The notes beneath the pieces were generated by a model, which was not told where the DNA came from, did no database searches, and saw only the letters and a list, made by a program, of their open reading frames with translations. This document shows positions 6,332 to 9,381 of a stretch of DNA of 9,381 bases, piece by piece (positions within the stretch are counted from its first letter, which is position 1; the number at the start of each line of letters is the position of its first letter). Made by a program: the position numbers and the translations under genes. The stretch comes from Actinomycetota bacterium (GTDB lineage Bacteria; Actinomycetota; Actinomycetes; Nanopelagicales; Nanopelagicaceae). The stretch lies in contig WLRE01000050.1 of assembly GCA_009698045.1 (NCBI GenBank), positions 1 through 9,381 of the forward strand. The letters run 5' to 3'.

Positions 6332-7651
6332 TTAAGTGTGGCTTTTTGCCGATTCCAGTCGCTCGCTGGTGAATCGCCCACGAGTAGCAAGAAATACACC
6401 CAGCCCAATCACCCCGGCCACTACGAAGGGCAGGCGGAGCGAATATTCGCGGGAGATGTAGTGGGCACTGATAGTTGTGATCACGCCGCCAGCAAGTGAA
6501 CCCAATGGCATAGAACCCCAGCCAAAGAATCGATAGCCACTATTTACACGGCCCAGAAGCTGAGAAGGGATGATGGTCTGACGGAAAGAGACGGTCACGA
6601 TATTCCAGATAACTGCGGTGAACATTTCGAGAAAAACCAAGATATAAAAGATGTACCAACGAGTGACAAGTGATCCCAAGAGGAAGAGAGTTGGGAAACT
6701 TAAGAGGGCAACCGTAAGCGTTGTGCCTTCGCCAATCTTCGCAATTAACTTAGGGCCAGCGATTCCACCTACTAATCCACCAAATGCGCCGGCAGTACCA
6801 AGCACTGCCATCACAAATATTGATACGTGCAGCACCTCTTGGGCAAAGAGAATGAAGGAAGCAAGTGCCAGCGAGCTAACAAAATTGAGCGCACCTAATG
6901 TGTAAGCCATGGGACGGAGAATTTCGTGGCCCATTAACCAACGAAATCCCTCTTTCAATTCATTCGTGAAAAGTTGGGTAGCAGATTCGTTGCTCTCTTT
7001 TCTATTATTAATAATCTTTGCACCTTGCGCGGTAATCAGCGCAATGAGCGCTGCCGACGCGAAGAAGGAAGCGGCATCAAAGAGAAATGGAATATAGATT
7101 GAAATTCCCAGTAGCAGCGAGCCCAGCGCCGGTCCGGCAAATTGATTAGCAATCGATTCAGCGGATGCCATCTGACCATTCGCTTTTTGTAAGTACTTCT
7201 CCTCTACGACATCTGGCAAAAATGTCTGAGCGGAGTTATTTCCTAAGACTTCCGCACTACCCAAAATAAAGGTTGCAACCATCATCATTCCGATCAGGAA
7301 GGTGGCCGAGCCGCCGGTGTAGCCATGTGTCGGATCTTTAATATGCAGAAAGCTAGAACGGTTTGCAAAGAGAATTGCGCAGGCAACCAGAGTGACCACA
7401 CCTCGGGCCACATCGGTGGCAATAATTATTTTCTTACGATCAAAGCGATCGGTGATAACTCCTGCCGGCAGCGTAAAAAGCAGCCATGGCAATTGACTCA
7501 TTAGTCCAACGATGGCAATCGTCAGTGGCGAGCGAGTGAGGGCGGAGGCGAGCCAGGGAAAGGCGATAGAGGAGACGCCATTTCCGAGGTTTGAGACGGT
7601 ATCTGCGGTCCACAATTTCCAATAATTCTTCGGCATTTTTAGCGAACTCAT
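6332..7651 (-). CDS. MFS transporter, probable efflux protein (MFS_3/EntS-like)
   Basis: A membrane exporter of 439 aa with about 12 hydrophobic segments. The N-terminus NYWKLWTADTVSNLGNG followed by AFPWLA and the loop motif GVITDRFDRKK (64-74, MFS motif A between TM2 and TM3) match the drug/siderophore-exporter branch of the major facilitator superfamily; a long, charged central loop (around 250 to 260) separates the two halves. Substrate is unknown. The frame stays open to 7768 across the start of tgt, but residues before MSSLK look nothing like an MFS N-terminus. The start could be 7651 or the next ATG at 7636 (MPKNYW); neither has a good Shine-Dalgarno site, so the first codons are uncertain. 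It faces tgt head to head and ends 137 bases before the binding-protein start. Confidence 0.88.
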   Translation of the reverse strand: MSSLKMPKNYWKLWTADTVSNLGNGVSSIAFPWLASALTRSPLTIAIVGLMSQLPWLLFTLPAGVITDRFDRKKIIIATDVARGVVTLVACAILFANRSSFLHIKDPTHGYTGGSATFLIGMMMVATFILGSAEVLGNNSAQTFLPDVVEEKYLQKANGQMASAESIANQFAGPALGSLLLGISIYIPFLFDAASFFASAALIALITAQGAKIINNRKESNESATQLFTNELKEGFRWLMGHEILRPMAYTLGALNFVSSLALASFILFAQEVLHVSIFVMAVLGTAGAFGGLVGGIAGPKLIAKIGEGTTLTVALLSFPTLFLLGSLVTRWYIFYILVFLEMFTAVIWNIVTVSFRQTIIPSQLLGRVNSGYRFFGWGSMPLGSLAGGVITTISAHYISREYSLRLPFVVAGVIGLGVFLATRGRFTSERLESAKSHT

Positions 7652-7670
7652 CTCGGTAGAGTAATCCACG

Positions 7671-8927
7671 ATGAATACGAGTACACACAGCGAAGCGGCA
7701 GCTGCCTTCACTTTTACGCAGAAGAAGCAGTTAGGCGATGCGCTCGGCCGCAGCGGAGAGATCACCACTCCTCACGGAACTATTCAGACGCCGGCATTTA
7801 TTCCAGTCGGCACCAAGGCAACTGTTAAATCTGTTCTTCCAGAATCCATGGATCAGCTCGGTTCACAAGCTCTATTAGCCAATGCGTATCACCTTTATCT
7901 GCAACCGGGTCCTGACATCTTGGATGAGGCCGGCGGCCTCGGATGCTTCATGAATTGGCCGGGTCCGACTTTCACCGATAGCGGTGGCTTTCAGGTGCTC
8001 TCACTGGGCGTGGGCTTTAAGAAAGTTATTGCGATGGATGAAGAGATGTTCCGTTCTGATGAAGTTATTGCAGATCATAAAGAGCGCCTTGCTCATGTCG
8101 ATGATGATGGCGTTACATTTAAATCTCACCTCGATGGATCGATGCACCGCTTCACTCCTGAAGTTTCGATGCAAGTACAACACCAACTGGGCGCCGACAT
8201 TATGTTCGCCTTTGATGAATGTACGACTCTGCACAACACCCGCAAGTACCAAGAGAAATCGTTAGAGCGCACGCGACTTTGGGCAAAGCGTTGCCTAGTT
8301 GAACATGGTCGACTCACACAAGCAAGATCGCACCGCCCTTACCAAGCGCTCTTCGGCGTTCTGCAAGGCGCCCAATATGAGGATTTGCGTCGTAAAGCCG
8401 CCCAAGATTTATCAGCACTTAATGAAGATGGCATTGAGTTCGATGGCTTTGGCCTTGGCGGTGCGTTGGATAAGGCAACTCTCGGCACTATCGTCGGATG
8501 GATGACTTCAGAGCTACCTGTAAATAAACCCCGCCACTTACTGGGTATCGGTGAACCTGATGATCTCTTTGTCGGAGTAGAGAATGGCGCAGATACCTTT
8601 GATTGCGTCGCACCCTCTCGCCAAGCACGCACCAGCGCAGTCTTTACTTTAGATGGTCGCGTCAATATTTCTAATGCAAAATATCGGCGTCAATTCTCCC
8701 CCATCGTGGATGACTGCGATTGCTATACCTGCACTCACTATTCAGCGGCATATCTCCACCACCTCTTCGCCAGTAAAGAGATGCTGGCTTCTACCCTTGC
8801 CACGATTCACAACGAACGCTTTATTGTTCGCCTAGTCGATCAAATGCGCGAACACATTAATGCTGGAACTTTTTATGATTTCAAAAATGAGTTCCTGCCG
8901 CGCTTTTATTTTAAGCGACTTGCTTAA
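7671..8927 (+). CDS. tgt: tRNA-guanine transglycosylase (queuine tRNA-ribosyltransferase), actinobacterial variant
   Basis: Exchanges guanine 34 in the anticodon of GUN tRNAs (Asp, Asn, His, Tyr) for a queuosine precursor. Visible hallmarks over 418 aa: TPAFIPVGT (40-48), TDSGGFQV (102-109; D103 is the base-recognition/acid-base Asp), FDEC (181-184), FDCVAPSRQAR (310-320; D311 is the predicted nucleophile) and the zinc site C349, C351, C354 (CDCYTC) with H380. Two departures from the E. coli type: an insertion of about 25 residues after SLGVGFKK (111-118), and the pocket loop GGLAVGE replaced by GGALDKA (263-269). The enzyme is also some 40 residues longer than E. coli Tgt. The ATG at 7671 has a GGTAGAG site 9 bases upstream. 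No other queuosine gene is in view. Active-site residues are intact, so it should be functional. Confidence 0.94.
   Translation: MNTSTHSEAAAAFTFTQKKQLGDALGRSGEITTPHGTIQTPAFIPVGTKATVKSVLPESMDQLGSQALLANAYHLYLQPGPDILDEAGGLGCFMNWPGPTFTDSGGFQVLSLGVGFKKVIAMDEEMFRSDEVIADHKERLAHVDDDGVTFKSHLDGSMHRFTPEVSMQVQHQLGADIMFAFDECTTLHNTRKYQEKSLERTRLWAKRCLVEHGRLTQARSHRPYQALFGVLQGAQYEDLRRKAAQDLSALNEDGIEFDGFGLGGALDKATLGTIVGWMTSELPVNKPRHLLGIGEPDDLFVGVENGADTFDCVAPSRQARTSAVFTLDGRVNISNAKYRRQFSPIVDDCDCYTCTHYSAAYLHHLFASKEMLASTLATIHNERFIVRLVDQMREHINAGTFYDFKNEFLPRFYFKRLA
8911..8927. other. Stem-loop over the convergent stop codons
   Basis: TTAAGC (8911-8916) and GCTTAA (8922-8927) form a perfect 6-bp stem with a 5-base loop. 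The right arm contains both stop codons of the convergent genes. There is no T-run on either side in the correct direction, so termination ability is doubtful. Confidence 0.4.
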
Positions 8928-9381
8928 GCCACTTGGAATGAGCGCTTAGAAAGCCCCATCCAATATCCATCGATTGCAGTGGTTGGAGCAATCTCTGGCG
9001 TACTTGATGCTCCTAAGGCGATAAAAATCGGAGCGAAATGTTCAACCGTTGGGTGTGCGTAAGCAAGTGCGGGAGCGAGCGCCTTGTAGTTCAAGAGCTC
9101 ATCGATTGCACCGCGCTCTAATACCTCCTTGGCCCAAAGATCAAACTCGATGCTCCAATTTGGCGGTGTTGCCTCTATCCGAAACTCTTTCAAATACCTT
9201 AAGCCGTGAGTCAGAAAACCAGAACCGATAATCATGACGCCCTCTTCTCGCAAGGGAGCGAGTTTGGCTCCTATCGCAAATAGCTTCTCTGGATCATGGG
9301 TAGGTATCGACATCTGCAAGACCGGGATATCCGCATTGGGATACATCTTCATCAAAGGAATATATGCGCCGTGATCCAGCC
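8924..9381 (-). CDS. LigB-type extradiol ring-cleavage dioxygenase (DODA family), 5' end off the right edge
   Basis: Only the C-terminal 151 residues are visible; the frame is open to the edge. Enzymes of this family cleave catechol-type rings next to the hydroxyls using a metal ion, for example 4,5-DOPA dioxygenase. Visible motifs: LDHGAYIPL with the MYP-ADIPV strand (visible residues 1-20), IIGSGFLTHGLR (50-61; the TH histidine is the predicted catalytic His) and HPTVEHFAP (109-117; carrying a predicted metal-ligand histidine), all typical of the DODA/YgiD branch. In-frame TTG and ATG codons near 9355 are internal, because the LDHG motif lies upstream of them. Its TAA shares bases with the tgt stop (TTAA at 8924-8927). 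Substrate cannot be told; the first metal-binding histidines are outside the window. Confidence 0.88.
   Translation of the reverse strand, partial: LDHGAYIPLMKMYPNADIPVLQMSIPTHDPEKLFAIGAKLAPLREEGVMIIGSGFLTHGLRYLKEFRIEATPPNWSIEFDLWAKEVLERGAIDELLNYKALAPALAYAHPTVEHFAPIFIALGASSTPEIAPTTAIDGYWMGLSKRSFQVA

Noticed and set aside
7697..7706. GGCAGCTGCC perfect palindrome near the start of tgt
   Set aside because: It encodes a run of Ala-type codons in a low-complexity N-terminus; a 10-bp palindrome without spacer or second copy is not enough to call an operator.
7652..7768. N-terminal extension of the MFS protein to 7768
   Set aside because: The frame is open, but the extra 39 residues overlap the start of tgt and do not resemble an MFS N-terminus; the conserved part starts at NYWKLW.
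8339..8665. Minus-strand open frame of 108 codons inside tgt
   Set aside because: It lies wholly opposite a well-supported enzyme gene, lacks a ribosome site and its product has no recognisable features.
9344..9355. TTG/ATG codons near 9355 as the true start of the dioxygenase
   Set aside because: The frame continues upstream with the conserved LDHGAYIP motif, so the protein is longer and the start is outside the window.

Overview
The window looks like chromosomal DNA of a low-to-moderate GC actinobacterium. It resembles the streamlined freshwater Nanopelagicales (acI) type. I infer this from the actinobacterial PH-domain membrane protein, the fused two-domain peptide-transporter ATPase, the actinobacterial style of the tRNA-guanine transglycosylase, and very tight gene packing. 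Genus cannot be fixed from this sequence, and nothing in it points to a plasmid, phage or mobile island.

Layout. About two thirds of the window (1-6194) is an oligopeptide/dipeptide ABC uptake operon on the minus strand. Its order is substrate-binding protein (6194-4332), permease 1 (4187-2655), permease 2 (2658-1603) and a tandem ATPase (965 to beyond the left edge). A strong hairpin and a candidate internal promoter lie between the binding protein and the permeases. The two permeases overlap by ATGA. Permease 1 is unusually long (510 aa) and carries about six extra membrane segments. The expected permease 2/ATPase junction is interrupted by an opposite-strand gene for a small PH-domain membrane protein (1016-1597). 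A 13-bp direct repeat brackets this segment, and removing one 635-bp repeat interval would restore a coupled TAATG stop/start junction.

Upstream of the operon is a minus-strand MFS exporter gene (7651-6332). It stands head to head, 19 bp apart, with plus-strand tgt (7671-8927). Convergent to tgt, and sharing a TTAA quadruplet for both stop codons, is the 3' part of a LigB/DODA-type extradiol dioxygenase gene that leaves the right edge.

How they work together. The binding protein would deliver peptides or a similar solute to the two permeases, powered by the double ATPase. The other genes (MFS exporter, tgt, dioxygenase, PH protein) have no evident pathway link to uptake and appear to be neighbours only. 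There is no gene-free stretch longer than 300 bases. I see no tRNA, rRNA, CRISPR, insertion sequence or toxin-antitoxin locus. The points most worth a second look are the bracketed insertion inside the operon, the expanded permease 1, and the changed substrate loop in the transglycosylase.
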